Of a DNA stretch of 64,000 nucleotides, positions 42,211 to 51,081 are shown piece after piece. Each line of letters begins with the position of its first letter. The stretch's first letter is position 1. Source of the stretch: Tsuneonella sediminis (lineage in GTDB: Bacteria > Pseudomonadota > Alphaproteobacteria > Sphingomonadales > Sphingomonadaceae); contig NZ_JBNCBU010000001.1 in the NCBI RefSeq assembly GCF_051912845.1, forward strand, positions 806,001 through 870,000, written 5' to 3'. A model generated the notes under the pieces. The model searched no databases. It was given only the letters and a program-made list of their open reading frames with translations, and was not told where the DNA came from. Position numbers and translations under genes: made by a program.

Positions 42211-43173
42211 TCAGAGCGCGGCCTTCGCGTCCTTGCCAAGCTCGTGGAAATAGCGGGCCATCGCGTCGGCCGCCTTGTCGCTCAGTTCGATGAAGGCTCG
42301 CCGCCTGTCGGTTTCGTCCTCGACCCGCTCGAGCAGGCCAGCGTCGGTCATCTGCGCGATCCAGCGCAGCGCGGTGGTGGGGGGCACACCGCTCGCGATG
42401 CACAGCGAGGTGACCGACACCCGCACGTGTTCCGCGCGGGCCGCGGTAAGGTCGAGAAGGATGTCCCACGCCGGATCGGCGAACAGCTCGGGACCCAAGA
42501 ATTCGGCCCGCAGCTGGCGCTGGCGGATGATCTTGCGGACCAGCCGCGGGTCCGGCAGCGGGGGGCGCGGCGGCCGGATCAGCTTGCGCTCTGCACCGCC
42601 ACCCTCATCGCCATGGAAATCGTCGACCGGCGATTCGAGGCGGAAGGCCCGGGGCTCGCCCGCCGACAACCGGTCGATCTGCGCCGCGATCTGCGCGACC
42701 TGTTCGGTCAGGCGATGCAGCGTGTCGCGGTCCTGCGCATCGAGTTCGCGAACTGCCATGCGGGGGATCTTGGGCAACGCGCGCGCAAGCGCAATTACGC
42801 GTTCCCCCCTAGTGGGCTCGACGACGATGTCCGCGTTGCACCGTTCAAGACAAAAGAAGACCGCTTCGAGCGCCGACATCGTCGTGCTCACGACCAGCGG
42901 AATACCCTGCACCACCGCGCGCATGTCAAGCTGCAGCAGAGCCGCCAGTGTCGCGCCGTCCTGCACAGGACAATCGACCAGCAACACATCGGCGGAAATA
43001 GGTGGCGGCGTCTCGTCCAGCTCGGCAAGAAGGTCATAGTCGGCGACCGCAAACCCGGCAGTGGCAGCATCATCCCGAAAATCCGCCGCAGTGGATGGTC
43101 GCGCGGAATAGATTCCGGCAGTGAAGGCGATTGCGTCCACGCCGGAACCATAGGCGAAATTCGCCTGTCTCAT
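42211..43173 (-). CDS. Winged-helix regulator with degenerate N-terminal receiver domain
   Basis: A 320-residue protein. Residues 1-140 follow the receiver pattern: ADVLLVDCPV with D67, IPLVVSTTMS at the Ser/Thr position, and ADIVVEP where the conserved Lys is replaced by E119. The N-terminal acidic pair is not evident. A linker (about 140-215) leads to a MarR-like winged helix: WDILLDLTAARAEHVRVSVTSLC, then SGVPPTTALRWIAQMTDAGLLERVED and AFIELSDKAADAMARYF. It is probably a phosphorylation-independent transcription factor. A GGAGGG site precedes the ATG at 43173. The target genes are unknown. Confidence 0.75.
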   Translation of the reverse strand: MRQANFAYGSGVDAIAFTAGIYSARPSTAADFRDDAATAGFAVADYDLLAELDETPPPISADVLLVDCPVQDGATLAALLQLDMRAVVQGIPLVVSTTMSALEAVFFCLERCNADIVVEPTRGERVIALARALPKIPRMAVRELDAQDRDTLHRLTEQVAQIAAQIDRLSAGEPRAFRLESPVDDFHGDEGGGAERKLIRPPRPPLPDPRLVRKIIRQRQLRAEFLGPELFADPAWDILLDLTAARAEHVRVSVTSLCIASGVPPTTALRWIAQMTDAGLLERVEDETDRRRAFIELSDKAADAMARYFHELGKDAKAAL

Positions 43174-43238
43174 GGGGCGACCCTCCGTAAGAACCCGGAT
43201 ATCGGGTTAGAAGCTACCGTGGCCGAGTCAACTGGTGG

Positions 43239-43739
43239 TCAGGGCCGGATTTCTATTGGCGTCCCGTCGGGGATCACCTGCCACAGGAGCTCGATTGCGG
43301 CGTTCGATACCGCGATGCAGCCGTCGGTCCAGTCGCCCGGGACCCGAACGCCCCGGTCCGCCCCCGGAAGCCCGTTGGGCTGGCCGTGAATGAAGATCGC
43401 GCCGCCCGGCGACCGGCCCCGCGACTGCGCGAAGGCGCGGTCAGACGCGTTGGGATACGAGATGTGCAGGCTCAGGTGATAGGCGCTGTCCGGGTTGCGG
43501 TAATCGACCGCATAGAGACCTTCCGGCGTCCGCTCATCTCCCTCGAACTGCTTGTGCCCTTCGGGCGCGTCACCCAGCTGGATACCGCTGACTGTCATCG
43601 TGACCCGGCCTTCGGTAAAGAGCGTCAGTGTCCGGTCCGACTTGTCGACCAGGACCAAGTCGGCCGGAGGGGGGGTGGCTTCCCGAGCCTGCGCGCATCC
43701 GGCCAGAAGCGACAGCGCGAGGAGCGCGGCCCGGACCAC
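43239..43739 (-). CDS. L,D-transpeptidase (YkuD) family protein
   Basis: A 166-residue exported protein. The signal peptide MVRAALLALSLLAGCAQA has a possible lipobox (LAGC). The YkuD domain has ADLVLVDKSDRTLTLF near residue 26, GERTPEG-like EGDERTPEGLY, and the catalytic region IFIHGQPNGLP followed by DWTDGCIAVSN with the active Cys. The usual SHGCxR/I reads TDGCIAV here, still with His upstream. It probably cross-links peptidoglycan or anchors proteins to it. The GTG start at 43739 lies three bases after the purA stop, so it is co-transcribed with purA. Confidence 0.85.
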   Translation of the reverse strand: MVRAALLALSLLAGCAQAREATPPPADLVLVDKSDRTLTLFTEGRVTMTVSGIQLGDAPEGHKQFEGDERTPEGLYAVDYRNPDSAYHLSLHISYPNASDRAFAQSRGRSPGGAIFIHGQPNGLPGADRGVRVPGDWTDGCIAVSNAAIELLWQVIPDGTPIEIRP

Positions 43740-43742
43740 CAG

Positions 43743-45032
43743 CTAGTCCACGAAAGGATCGCGTACGAGGATCGTGTCCTCGCGCTCGGGACTGGTCGAC
43801 ACGAGCGCGACCGGCGTCTCGATCAGTTCCTGCACGCGCTGGATGTACTTGATCGCCTGCGCCGGCAGGTCCGCCCACGAGCGCGCGCCCGCTGTGGTCT
43901 CATGCCAGCCGTCCATTTCCTCGTAGATCGGCTCCACCGCCGCCTGGTCGGCGGAATGCGACGGGAAGTAATCGAGGATCTTGCCGCGCAGGCGGTAGCC
44001 GGTGCAGATCCGCACGGTATCGAACCCGTCGAGCACGTCGAGCTTGGTCAGCGCGATGCCGGTCACTCCGCTGATCGCGCACGACTGGCGCACCAGAACC
44101 GCATCGAACCAGCCGCAGCGGCGCTTACGCCCGGTCACGGTACCGAACTCGTGCCCTCGCTCACCCAGCTTCTGGCCGGTGTCGTCGTCGAGCTCGGTCG
44201 GGAACGGTCCGCTGCCGACGCGGGTGGTGTACGCCTTGACTATGCCGAGCACGAAGCCGGTCGAATTCGGACCCAGACCGCTGCCGCTCGCCGCGGTACC
44301 GCTGACGGTGTTCGAGCTGGTGACGAAGGGATAGGTCCCGTGATCGACGTCGAGCAGTACGCCCTGAGCACCTTCGAACAGGATCCGCGCGCCCGCCTTG
44401 CGTACCTTCTTCAGCCGCTTCCACACCGGCTGGGCATACTGCAACACGAAGGGCGCGATCTCGGCAAGGTCGGCGACCAGGCGTTCGCGATCCACCGGTG
44501 GCTCGTCGAACCCGGCGCGCAGCGCATCATGATGCGCGCAGAGCCGGTCGAGCTGCGGGTCGAGGTGGTCAAGGTGCGCAAGGTCGCACACCCGGATCGC
44601 TCGCCTGCCGACCTTGTCTTCGTAAGCGGGACCAATGCCCCGCCCGGTGGTGCCGATCTTGCCCGATCCCGCGGCCGATTCGCGCAAGCCGTCGAGGTCG
44701 CGGTGGATCGGCAGGATCAAGGGGCAGTTGTCGGCGATGGCGAAGTTGTCGGCGTCGATCCTGACCCCCTGCCCCTCGAGCTTCTCGATCTCCGCCTTGA
44801 GCGCCCAGGGATCGAGTACCACGCCGTTGCCGATGATCGACAGCGTGCCGGTTACGATGCCGCTTGGCAGCAGGCTGAGCTTGTAGGTCGTGTCGCCGAC
44901 GACGAGCGTGTGACCGGCATTATGCCCGCCCTGGAAGCGAACGACCGCGTCGGCCCGGCTGGCAAGCCAGTCGACGATCTTGCCCTTGCCTTCATCGCCC
45001 CACTGGGCGCCGATAACGGTGACGTTGGCCAT
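43743..45032 (-). CDS. purA: Adenylosuccinate synthetase
   Basis: Makes adenylosuccinate from IMP, aspartate and GTP. The 429-residue enzyme opens with the GTP-binding GAQWGDEGKGKIVDWLA near residue 8. FQGGHNAGHTLV near 34 carries the IMP and phosphate contacts. TTGRGIGPAYEDKVGRRAIR is near 130, LFEGAQGVLLDVDHGTYPFV near 220, GRKRRCGWFD near 300 and KLDVLDGFDTVRICTGY near 335. The start is the ATG at 45032. The L,D-transpeptidase gene is directly downstream. Confidence 0.96.
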   Translation of the reverse strand: MANVTVIGAQWGDEGKGKIVDWLASRADAVVRFQGGHNAGHTLVVGDTTYKLSLLPSGIVTGTLSIIGNGVVLDPWALKAEIEKLEGQGVRIDADNFAIADNCPLILPIHRDLDGLRESAAGSGKIGTTGRGIGPAYEDKVGRRAIRVCDLAHLDHLDPQLDRLCAHHDALRAGFDEPPVDRERLVADLAEIAPFVLQYAQPVWKRLKKVRKAGARILFEGAQGVLLDVDHGTYPFVTSSNTVSGTAASGSGLGPNSTGFVLGIVKAYTTRVGSGPFPTELDDDTGQKLGERGHEFGTVTGRKRRCGWFDAVLVRQSCAISGVTGIALTKLDVLDGFDTVRICTGYRLRGKILDYFPSHSADQAAVEPIYEEMDGWHETTAGARSWADLPAQAIKYIQRVQELIETPVALVSTSPEREDTILVRDPFVD

Positions 45033-45103
45033 GGCCCTCTTTCGCGTCGCTCAAACCGCGGGGGCACTAGGCGCAGGTGGGCCGCAGGGCAATGGCGAAG
45101 GGC

Positions 45104-45142
45104 ATGGTTACCATCCCGTTAACACCCCTCCCCCGGTTAACC
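45104..45142. promoter_or_regulatory. TTAAC/ATGGTTACCAT motifs upstream of double-PilZ gene
   Basis: The 285-base gap between purA and the PilZ gene holds the dyad ATGGTTACCAT (45104-45114), then TTAAC (45119) and TTAACC (45137). They resemble CtrA half-sites but lack the classic TTAA-N7-TTAA spacing. The rest of the gap shows no gene. Confidence 0.3.
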
Positions 45143-45317
45143 GCATTCCGGGACACCCCCAAGCGCCGAGTTTGCACGGCCGCCCCGGGCGGGGTTTGTT
45201 GTTGTTACCAGCAAGGCAAAGACAGTCCGCCACGCGGCAGGGTCCACGCTGGGTCGCCGCAGACCGCTGTCCACAGGGCCGGGCCGTCGCCCTTCAGATG
45301 AAACAGAGAGAGACGCC

Positions 45318-46127
45318 ATGCCTACCGATGCCGATTTCGCCGATGTCGAACAGCGCGAGGACTGCCGCGTCCCGCTCGAGCTTGCTGTCTCGGTTCGCGA
45401 ACGCGGTGGCCACAAGATGCCGGCAACGCTGCTCGACCTGTCGTGCGGGGGGTGCCGCATCAAGGGCGCGTTCCTGAGCGCTGCTTCGGACGAAGACATC
45501 TGGGTGAGAATCCCCGGACTCGAAAGCTTGCCGACCCGCATGCGGTGGGCGCACGAGGGCACCAGCGGACTGATGTTCGACCGGAGGCTATACCCGGCCG
45601 TTTTCCAGCGGATGGTCTCCCTTCACGGGCAGGGCAGCGCTCCGGGCCCGATGCCTGCTCCTTCCATCGCGGACGTGCCGCCCTTCCCGCCCCGCGATAC
45701 CGCGGTCCCGATCCCGGCGCCGGCGGTCCGCCCGAGTGCATCGCGGCGCGAACAGATCCGGGCGGGTTACGTCATCCCCGAACCCGGTGTTCTGATGGAC
45801 AAGAAACCGGCCGAAGGGGGCAAGTCGATCTTCACGCTCGTACGGCGCAACACGGCCCGCACCTCGGATCACCGGCACGAACCGCGCTTTCCCGCTCCCC
45901 CCGAGATGGACATCGCGATCGGCCCCGCGAACATGTCGCCCCATGTCGCGAACGTTTCGGCCAGCGGAATAATGCTGGCCGCCGATACCCCGGCCGAAAT
46001 CGGCGACACGGTCGAGGTCCACTTTGCCCAGTTCCCCCCGATCACGGGTTCGATCGTGTGGAAGCGGGTCGGCAGCTTCGGCGTTGCGCTGCCGCCCGGT
46101 TCGATCGACCTCACCGAAGCAGCCTGA
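45318..46127 (+). CDS. Protein with two PilZ (c-di-GMP-binding) domains
   Basis: A 269-residue soluble protein. The first PilZ domain (about 11-105) has QREDCRVPLEL with the RxxxR loop and DLSCGGCRI with (D/N)xSxxG. A Pro-rich linker (about 110-150) leads to a second PilZ domain (about 185-262) with HRHEPRFPAP (RxxxR) and NVSASGIML ((D/N)xSxxG). Both c-di-GMP motifs are intact in each domain, so it could bind several nucleotide molecules. There is no enzymatic domain, so it is probably an adapter for motility or envelope control. GAGAG precedes the ATG. A possible CtrA-type region is upstream. Confidence 0.85.
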   Translation: MPTDADFADVEQREDCRVPLELAVSVRERGGHKMPATLLDLSCGGCRIKGAFLSAASDEDIWVRIPGLESLPTRMRWAHEGTSGLMFDRRLYPAVFQRMVSLHGQGSAPGPMPAPSIADVPPFPPRDTAVPIPAPAVRPSASRREQIRAGYVIPEPGVLMDKKPAEGGKSIFTLVRRNTARTSDHRHEPRFPAPPEMDIAIGPANMSPHVANVSASGIMLAADTPAEIGDTVEVHFAQFPPITGSIVWKRVGSFGVALPPGSIDLTEAA

Positions 46128-46144
46128 CGCCGGATCCGGAGCCA

Positions 46145-46181
46145 GAGGGAAACTTTCGCACGCGTTCGGGCATTTTCCCTC
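46145..46181 (+). other. Inverted repeat between PilZ and aldo/keto reductase genes
   Basis: GAGGGAAA at 46145-46152 pairs with TTTCCCTC at 46174-46181 across a 21-base loop. There is no T run after it. It could be a weak stop or mRNA hairpin ahead of the reductase gene. Confidence 0.35.
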
Positions 46182-46204
46182 GCGAGCACGCTGAAAGGAC
46201 CTTC

Positions 46205-47020
46205 ATGACCGTCACCCCGACGATCGCCCTCAATGACGGCCGCGCGATGCCCCGATTGGGTTTCGGCACCTGGCAGATTCCCGACGATACCGCTGCCGAT
46301 GCTGTAAGCACCGCGATCGATGTCGGCTACGAACTCGTCGACACGGCCGCCATCTACAGGAACGAACCGGGTGTCGGGAAGGGGATCGCGGATCACCCCG
46401 ACGTCTGGCTGACGACGAAGATATGGAACGAAAGCCAGGGTTACGACCGCACCTTGCGCGCGCTGGACAAGTGCCTCGAACGTCTGGGACGTGGCAGCGT
46501 CGACCTTGTCCTCATCCACTGGCCATGCCCCGCGAAGGGCCTGTCTACCGAGACGTGGAAGGCGCTCGTTGCGGCGCGCGATGCCGGAAAGGCGAAGTCG
46601 ATCGGCGTGTCGAACTTCCGCAAGGAAGACTTGCACGCCGCGATCGAAGCAACCGGAGTCGTGCCGGCACTCAACCAGGTCGAACTTCACCCCGCTTTCC
46701 AGCAACGCGACCTGCGCAAGGTGCACGACGACCTCGGCATCGTCACGCAAAGCTGGTCGCCGCTCGGACAGGGCGGCGCGATGGACCATCCGACGATCGC
46801 GGCCATTGCCGACGAGTGCCGCCAGCCCGCTTCGGCCGTAATCCTGCGCTGGCATCTGCAGTCGGGCCTGTGCACGATCCCCAAGGCGACCGGCCGTGCG
46901 CATATCGAGGCGAACTTCAGGGCCCTCGACTTCGAACTGTCAGCGGATCAGATGGCGCGGATCGATGCGCTCGACGATCCGGACGGGCGCATCGGCCCCG
47001 ATCCCGGTCGCTTCGACTAG
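46205..47020 (+). CDS. Aldo/keto reductase
   Basis: A 271-residue NADPH-type AKR. The catalytic tetrad is visible: the Asp and Tyr in VDTAAIYRNEPGVG near residues 45-50, the Lys in WLTTKIWNE near 70, and the His in LVLIHWPCP near 102. GKAKSIGVSNF, NQVELHPAFQQ and the cofactor loop IPKATGRAHIEAN also fit. The length and motifs resemble the bacterial 2,5-diketo-gluconate reductase subgroup, but the substrate is unknown. AAAGGA is six bases before the ATG. The stop shares CTAG with the convergent hisZ. Confidence 0.9.
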   Translation: MTVTPTIALNDGRAMPRLGFGTWQIPDDTAADAVSTAIDVGYELVDTAAIYRNEPGVGKGIADHPDVWLTTKIWNESQGYDRTLRALDKCLERLGRGSVDLVLIHWPCPAKGLSTETWKALVAARDAGKAKSIGVSNFRKEDLHAAIEATGVVPALNQVELHPAFQQRDLRKVHDDLGIVTQSWSPLGQGGAMDHPTIAAIADECRQPASAVILRWHLQSGLCTIPKATGRAHIEANFRALDFELSADQMARIDALDDPDGRIGPDPGRFD

Positions 47021-48123
47021 ACCGGTCGGGGGTCGCTCCCGTCGAGCCGATGGGTGCAGCCCAGCGCGGCGGCATCCTCGTTCTCGTCCAGTGCAGCCAA
47101 CGTGCGCCAGCCGATCGCGCGCAGGCGCGCCGCGACATCCGCGTCGTGCCCCACCGGAAGATACAGGAAGTCACGGGCCGGTTCTGCCCCCAGTGCATCG
47201 ACCAGCGGATCGATGTAGAGCGAAAATCCCGTCGCCGCTTCGCCGCCACCCAGGCGGTATGTACCGCCCCGACCCAGCGTTCCGCGCGCACCCTCTGCAT
47301 ACAGCGTGAAGCCGAACCAGCTCTGGTACTGGAAGCCGTGCCGCTCGGCGGGATCAAGCGTCACCCTCGCGCGGTCGCCCACACGGGCCGAAATTTCGCG
47401 GATGCCGGCAATGCGGGTCGCCAGTGCGCCGGAGGCATCGATCTCCTGCAACCGCCCGAGCGCCTGATCGAACGGCCCGGCGGCATAGAGAAGCGGCAGA
47501 TAGGCCTTACCGCCGGCCGCCTTGAGCGCGCCGGCGTCCTTGGCATCGAGTTCGCGGCGAACGTCGTCGATCATATCGGGCGAGAGCGGCAGCACGTCGC
47601 GCGCCAGCGTGTCGACGAGGTCGGGCAGCGTGAAATCCACCGAAATCCCTGTCGCGCCCGCTGCCGCGAGGGCCTCGATCGCAAGGTTGACGATCTCCGC
47701 GGCCGCGGCGGCGCTGTCGCTGCCGATCAACTCGGCGCCGAGTTGCAGCCGCTGGCGCGCGGGATCGAGCTGGTCGCTGGCGATCACGGCAACCTCGCCC
47801 GCATAACACAAGCGCAGGGGCCGGGGCGCCGCGGCAAGGCTGGTCGCAGCGATCCGTCCGACCTGCACCGTGATGTCCGAACGAAGCGCCAGCGTGCGCA
47901 GCGAATCGGGATCGGTGAAGCGGAACATCTGGCGTGTCGCCACCCCGTTCATCCGCGTCGCCATCGACGCTTCGAACTCGACTAGCGGCGGGATCACCCG
48001 GTCGTAGCCGTGCGCGTCCATCGCATCGAGCGCCGCCCGCCGCGCCCGCGTGAGTGCGCGTGCGGCGGGCGGCAGGCGATCTTCCAGTCCCGTGGGCAGG
48101 AGGTCGGTCGTAGGATCGATCAT
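47017..48123 (-). CDS. hisZ: ATP phosphoribosyltransferase regulatory subunit HisZ
   Basis: A 368-residue HisRS-like protein without synthetase activity that partners short HisG in the first step of histidine synthesis. Its motifs are degenerate class II tRNA-synthetase ones: GYDRVIPPLVEFEASM near residue 38, MFRFTDPDSLRTLALRSDITVQVGRIAA near 65-95, RLCYAGEV, and the C-terminal GGTYRLGGGEAATGFSLYID. hisG is not in the window. serA lies 19 bases upstream on the same strand. The shared CTAG stop with the aldo/keto reductase leaves no terminator space. Confidence 0.87.
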   Translation of the reverse strand: MIDPTTDLLPTGLEDRLPPAARALTRARRAALDAMDAHGYDRVIPPLVEFEASMATRMNGVATRQMFRFTDPDSLRTLALRSDITVQVGRIAATSLAAAPRPLRLCYAGEVAVIASDQLDPARQRLQLGAELIGSDSAAAAAEIVNLAIEALAAAGATGISVDFTLPDLVDTLARDVLPLSPDMIDDVRRELDAKDAGALKAAGGKAYLPLLYAAGPFDQALGRLQEIDASGALATRIAGIREISARVGDRARVTLDPAERHGFQYQSWFGFTLYAEGARGTLGRGGTYRLGGGEAATGFSLYIDPLVDALGAEPARDFLYLPVGHDADVAARLRAIGWRTLAALDENEDAAALGCTHRLDGSDPRPV

Positions 48124-48142
48124 CGCGCGCGCCTTACCGCCG

Positions 48143-49726
48143 TCAGAACTCCAGCGCCATGACGGTCTTCACGCCCTGGAGCTTGCAGGCCTTGTCGATG
48201 ACTTCCCGGGGGATCGACTGGTCGACGCTGAGCAGCAGCACCGCCTCCCCGCCCGCGTCGCGGCGGCCGAGATGGAAGGTGCCGATGTTGATGCCGCTTT
48301 CGCCGAGCAGGGTACCGATCCGGCCGATAAAGCCGGGCGCGTCCTCGTTGACGATGTAGAGCATGTGCCCTTCCAACTCGGCCTCGATCCCGATGCCGAA
48401 GATCTCGACCAGCCGCGCGGTGCCCTGGCCGAACAGAGTACCGGCGACCGAGCGATCGCCCTGGCTGGTGCCTACCGTCACGCGCAGGAGGGTGTTGTAG
48501 GCCCCTTCGCGCTCGTGCCGGATCGAACGCACATCAAGACCGCGTTCCTTGGCGAGAAACGGCGCGTTGACCATGTTCACGCTGTCCGAATACTGCTTCA
48601 TCAGACCCGCGAGCACAGCGGCCTCGAGCGGCTTGCCGGCGAGTTCGGCCGCGGCACCTTCGCGCTCGATCGAGATCTGGGTCAGGTTGCCGTGAGCCAG
48701 CTGGCCGACGAGGCTGCCGAGGTTCTCGGCGAGCTTCATGTAAGGACGCAGCTTGGGCGCTTCCTCCGCGCTGAGCGACGGCATGTTGAGCGCGTTGGTC
48801 ACCCCGCCGTTTACGAGATAGTCGGCCATCTGCTCGGCAACCTGCAACGCCACGTTGACCTGTGCCTCGGTCGTCGAAGCGCCAAGGTGCGGTGTACAGA
48901 TGAAATTCTTCGTGCCGAACAGCGGCGATTCCTTCGCCGGCTCCTGCGCGAACACATCGAGCGCGGCACCCGCGATGTGGCCGCTCTCCAGCCCGTCCTT
49001 CAAGGCCGCCTCGTCGATCAGGCCGCCGCGCGCACAGTTGACGATGCGCACGCCCGGCTTGGTCTTTTCCAGCCGCTCCCGGCTGAGGATGTTGCGGGTC
49101 TGGTCGGTAAGCGGGGTATGCAGCGTGATAAAGTCGGCCCGGCCCAGCAAGGTCTCGAGGTCGACCTTCTCGATCCCCAGCTCGACTGCGCGCTCCTCGG
49201 TCAGGAACGGATCATAGGCAACGACCTTCATCCTGAGCCCGAGCGCCCGGCTGGCGACGATCGAGCCGATGTTGCCTGCGCCGATCAGGCCGAGCGTCTT
49301 ACCGGTAACCTCGACGCCCATGAAGCCGTTCTTGGGCCATTCGCCTTCCTGGGTACGCTCGTTCGCCTCGGGAATCTGCCGCGCAAGCGCGAACATCAGG
49401 GCGATCGCATGCTCGGCGGTCGTGATCGAGTTGCCGAACGGGGTGTTCATCACCACCACGCCCTTGCTGCTGGCATAGGGAATATCGACGTTGTCGACTC
49501 CGATGCCCGCGCGGCCGATCACTTTGAGGTTAGTCGCCGCGTCGAGGATTTCCCTGGTCACCTTGGTCGACGATCGGATCGCCAGGCCGTCGTATTCGCC
49601 GATGCGCGCCTTCAGTTCATCGGGCGTCTCGCCGGTGATCACATCGACGTCGCAACCGCGTTCTTCGAAGATCTTCGCGGCGTTTGGATCCATCTTGTCG
49701 GAAATGAGAACTCTGGGCTTGGCCAT
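48143..49726 (-). CDS. serA: D-3-phosphoglycerate dehydrogenase
   Basis: First step of serine synthesis. The 527-residue type I enzyme has the NAD fold GKTLGLIGAGNIGSIVASRALGL near residue 142. The active-site Arg is in NCARGGLIDE near 230, then a Glu in DVFAQEPAKESPL and the His in TPHLGASTTEAQ near 280. An ASB domain (about 320-450) and a C-terminal ACT domain (MLYIVNEDAPGFIGRIGTLLGE) allow serine or other feedback. Two ATGs lie in tandem; the second, at 49726, sits six bases after AAGGAGG and is preferred. serC lies upstream with a possible terminator between. Confidence 0.95.
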   Translation of the reverse strand: MAKPRVLISDKMDPNAAKIFEERGCDVDVITGETPDELKARIGEYDGLAIRSSTKVTREILDAATNLKVIGRAGIGVDNVDIPYASSKGVVVMNTPFGNSITTAEHAIALMFALARQIPEANERTQEGEWPKNGFMGVEVTGKTLGLIGAGNIGSIVASRALGLRMKVVAYDPFLTEERAVELGIEKVDLETLLGRADFITLHTPLTDQTRNILSRERLEKTKPGVRIVNCARGGLIDEAALKDGLESGHIAGAALDVFAQEPAKESPLFGTKNFICTPHLGASTTEAQVNVALQVAEQMADYLVNGGVTNALNMPSLSAEEAPKLRPYMKLAENLGSLVGQLAHGNLTQISIEREGAAAELAGKPLEAAVLAGLMKQYSDSVNMVNAPFLAKERGLDVRSIRHEREGAYNTLLRVTVGTSQGDRSVAGTLFGQGTARLVEIFGIGIEAELEGHMLYIVNEDAPGFIGRIGTLLGESGINIGTFHLGRRDAGGEAVLLLSVDQSIPREVIDKACKLQGVKTVMALEF

Positions 49727-49750
49727 CATCGGCCTCCTTGCTTGAAAGGG

Positions 49751-49787
49751 AAAACAGGCGCGGCAGGACGCAGCGTCCTGCCTGCGC
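49751..49787 (-). terminator. Hairpin plus T run between serC and serA (partial terminator?)
   Basis: On the minus strand the GGCAGGACG-CTG-CGTCCTGCC hairpin (nine pairs, three-base loop) extends by GCGC/GCGC after a one-base bulge and is followed by CTG then TTTT. It lies in the 66-base serC-serA gap, 25 bases before the serA start. It could lower serA transcription relative to serC or act as an attenuator. Confidence 0.5.
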
Positions 49788-49792
49788 GAAAA

Positions 49793-50920
49793 TCAGGAAG
49801 CGGTGGCCGCGTAGGCCCAGTCGAGCCACGGGCCGAGCGCCTCGATATCCGCGGTCTCGACCGTCGCGCCGCACCATATCCGCAGGCCCGCCGGGGCATC
49901 GCGGTATCCCGCGACGTCGTAGGCGGCGTCGTGCTCCTCGAGCAATTTCGCCATCGCCTTGATGCGCGCTTCGTCCGCGCCGTCGACGATCAGGCAAACG
50001 GAGGTGTTCGAGCGGCTCGCCGGATCGGCAGCGAGATGGTGGAGCCAGTCGCGCGACTGCACGATTGCATCGAGCGCGGCAGCGTTCGCATCGGCACGCG
50101 CCTTCATCGCCGGCAGGCCGCCGATCGATTTCGCCCACTCGAGCGCGAAGATCGCGTCCTCGACCGCAAGCATCGAAGGCGTGTTGATCGTCTCGCCCTT
50201 GAACACGCCCTCGACCAGCTTGCCGCCCTTGGACAGGCGAAAGACCTTGGGCAGGGGCCACGACGGTGTGTAGCTCTCCAGCCGCTCGACCGCGCGCGGG
50301 CCGAGGATCAGCACACCGTGCGCGCCCTCGCCGCCCAGCACCTTCTGCCAGCTGAACGTCAGCACATCGACCTTGGCCCAGTCGATGTCCTGCGCGAACA
50401 CCGCGCTCGTCGCGTCGGCGATCGACAGCCCTTCGCGATCGGCGGCGATCCAGTCGCCATTCGGCACGCGGACGCCCGAGGTCGTCCCGTTCCAGGTGAA
50501 TACGACGTCGGTCGACCAGTCGACCTCCCCGAGGTCGGGCAGATGTCCGTAATCGGCGCGGATGACCGTGGGATCGATCTTCAGCTGCTTGAGCGCGTCG
50601 GTCACCCAGCCCTCGCCGAAGCTTTCCCACGCCAGCGTGGTGACGCCGCGTTGTCCGAGCATCGTCCACATCGCCATTTCAACCGCGCCGGTGTCCGAAC
50701 CGGGCACGATACCGATGCGGTGCGTGTCCGGCACCTCGAGCACCTCGCGGATGAGGTCGATGCAGTGTTGCAGGCGCGCCTTGCCGATCTTCGAGCGATG
50801 CGAACGCCCGAGCGACCGGGTGGCAAGCCTTTCGGGGGACCAGCCCGGCGGCTTCGCGCAGGGACCGGAAGAGAAATACGGACGCGCAGGCTTGCGCTCC
50901 GGCAGCGGGTATTCAGTCAT
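49793..50920 (-). CDS. serC: Phosphoserine aminotransferase
   Basis: Second step of serine synthesis and also used for PLP synthesis. The 375-residue class V aminotransferase has YFSSGPCAKPPGWS near residue 15 and RIGIVPGSDTGAVEMAMW near 78. The PLP lysine lies in LTFSWQKVLGGEGAHGVLI near 190, and GETINTPSMLAVED is near 250. This is the long alphaproteobacterial or archaeal-like form rather than the E. coli one. AAGGAGAG is five bases before the ATG at 50920. serA follows on the same strand. Confidence 0.93.
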   Translation of the reverse strand: MTEYPLPERKPARPYFSSGPCAKPPGWSPERLATRSLGRSHRSKIGKARLQHCIDLIREVLEVPDTHRIGIVPGSDTGAVEMAMWTMLGQRGVTTLAWESFGEGWVTDALKQLKIDPTVIRADYGHLPDLGEVDWSTDVVFTWNGTTSGVRVPNGDWIAADREGLSIADATSAVFAQDIDWAKVDVLTFSWQKVLGGEGAHGVLILGPRAVERLESYTPSWPLPKVFRLSKGGKLVEGVFKGETINTPSMLAVEDAIFALEWAKSIGGLPAMKARADANAAALDAIVQSRDWLHHLAADPASRSNTSVCLIVDGADEARIKAMAKLLEEHDAAYDVAGYRDAPAGLRIWCGATVETADIEALGPWLDWAYAATAS

Positions 50921-51081
50921 GTAGACTCTCCTTGCAGAGAGCACGCGCGGCGTTGGGACCGCGTGGCCCGCCCGCCGCACTAATGTTGCAGCGCAGCGAG
51001 TCAAGCGCGCAATCGGATTACCCGGCAAAGCGTGCTTACGGGCAGACAGTTCCCCTCTCGCCAAAAGAAGCCGACGCTCAT

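Noticed and set aside
46145..46181. Inverted repeat after the PilZ gene as an intrinsic terminator
   Set aside because: The loop is 21 bases and no T run follows, so I kept it only as a low-confidence structure.
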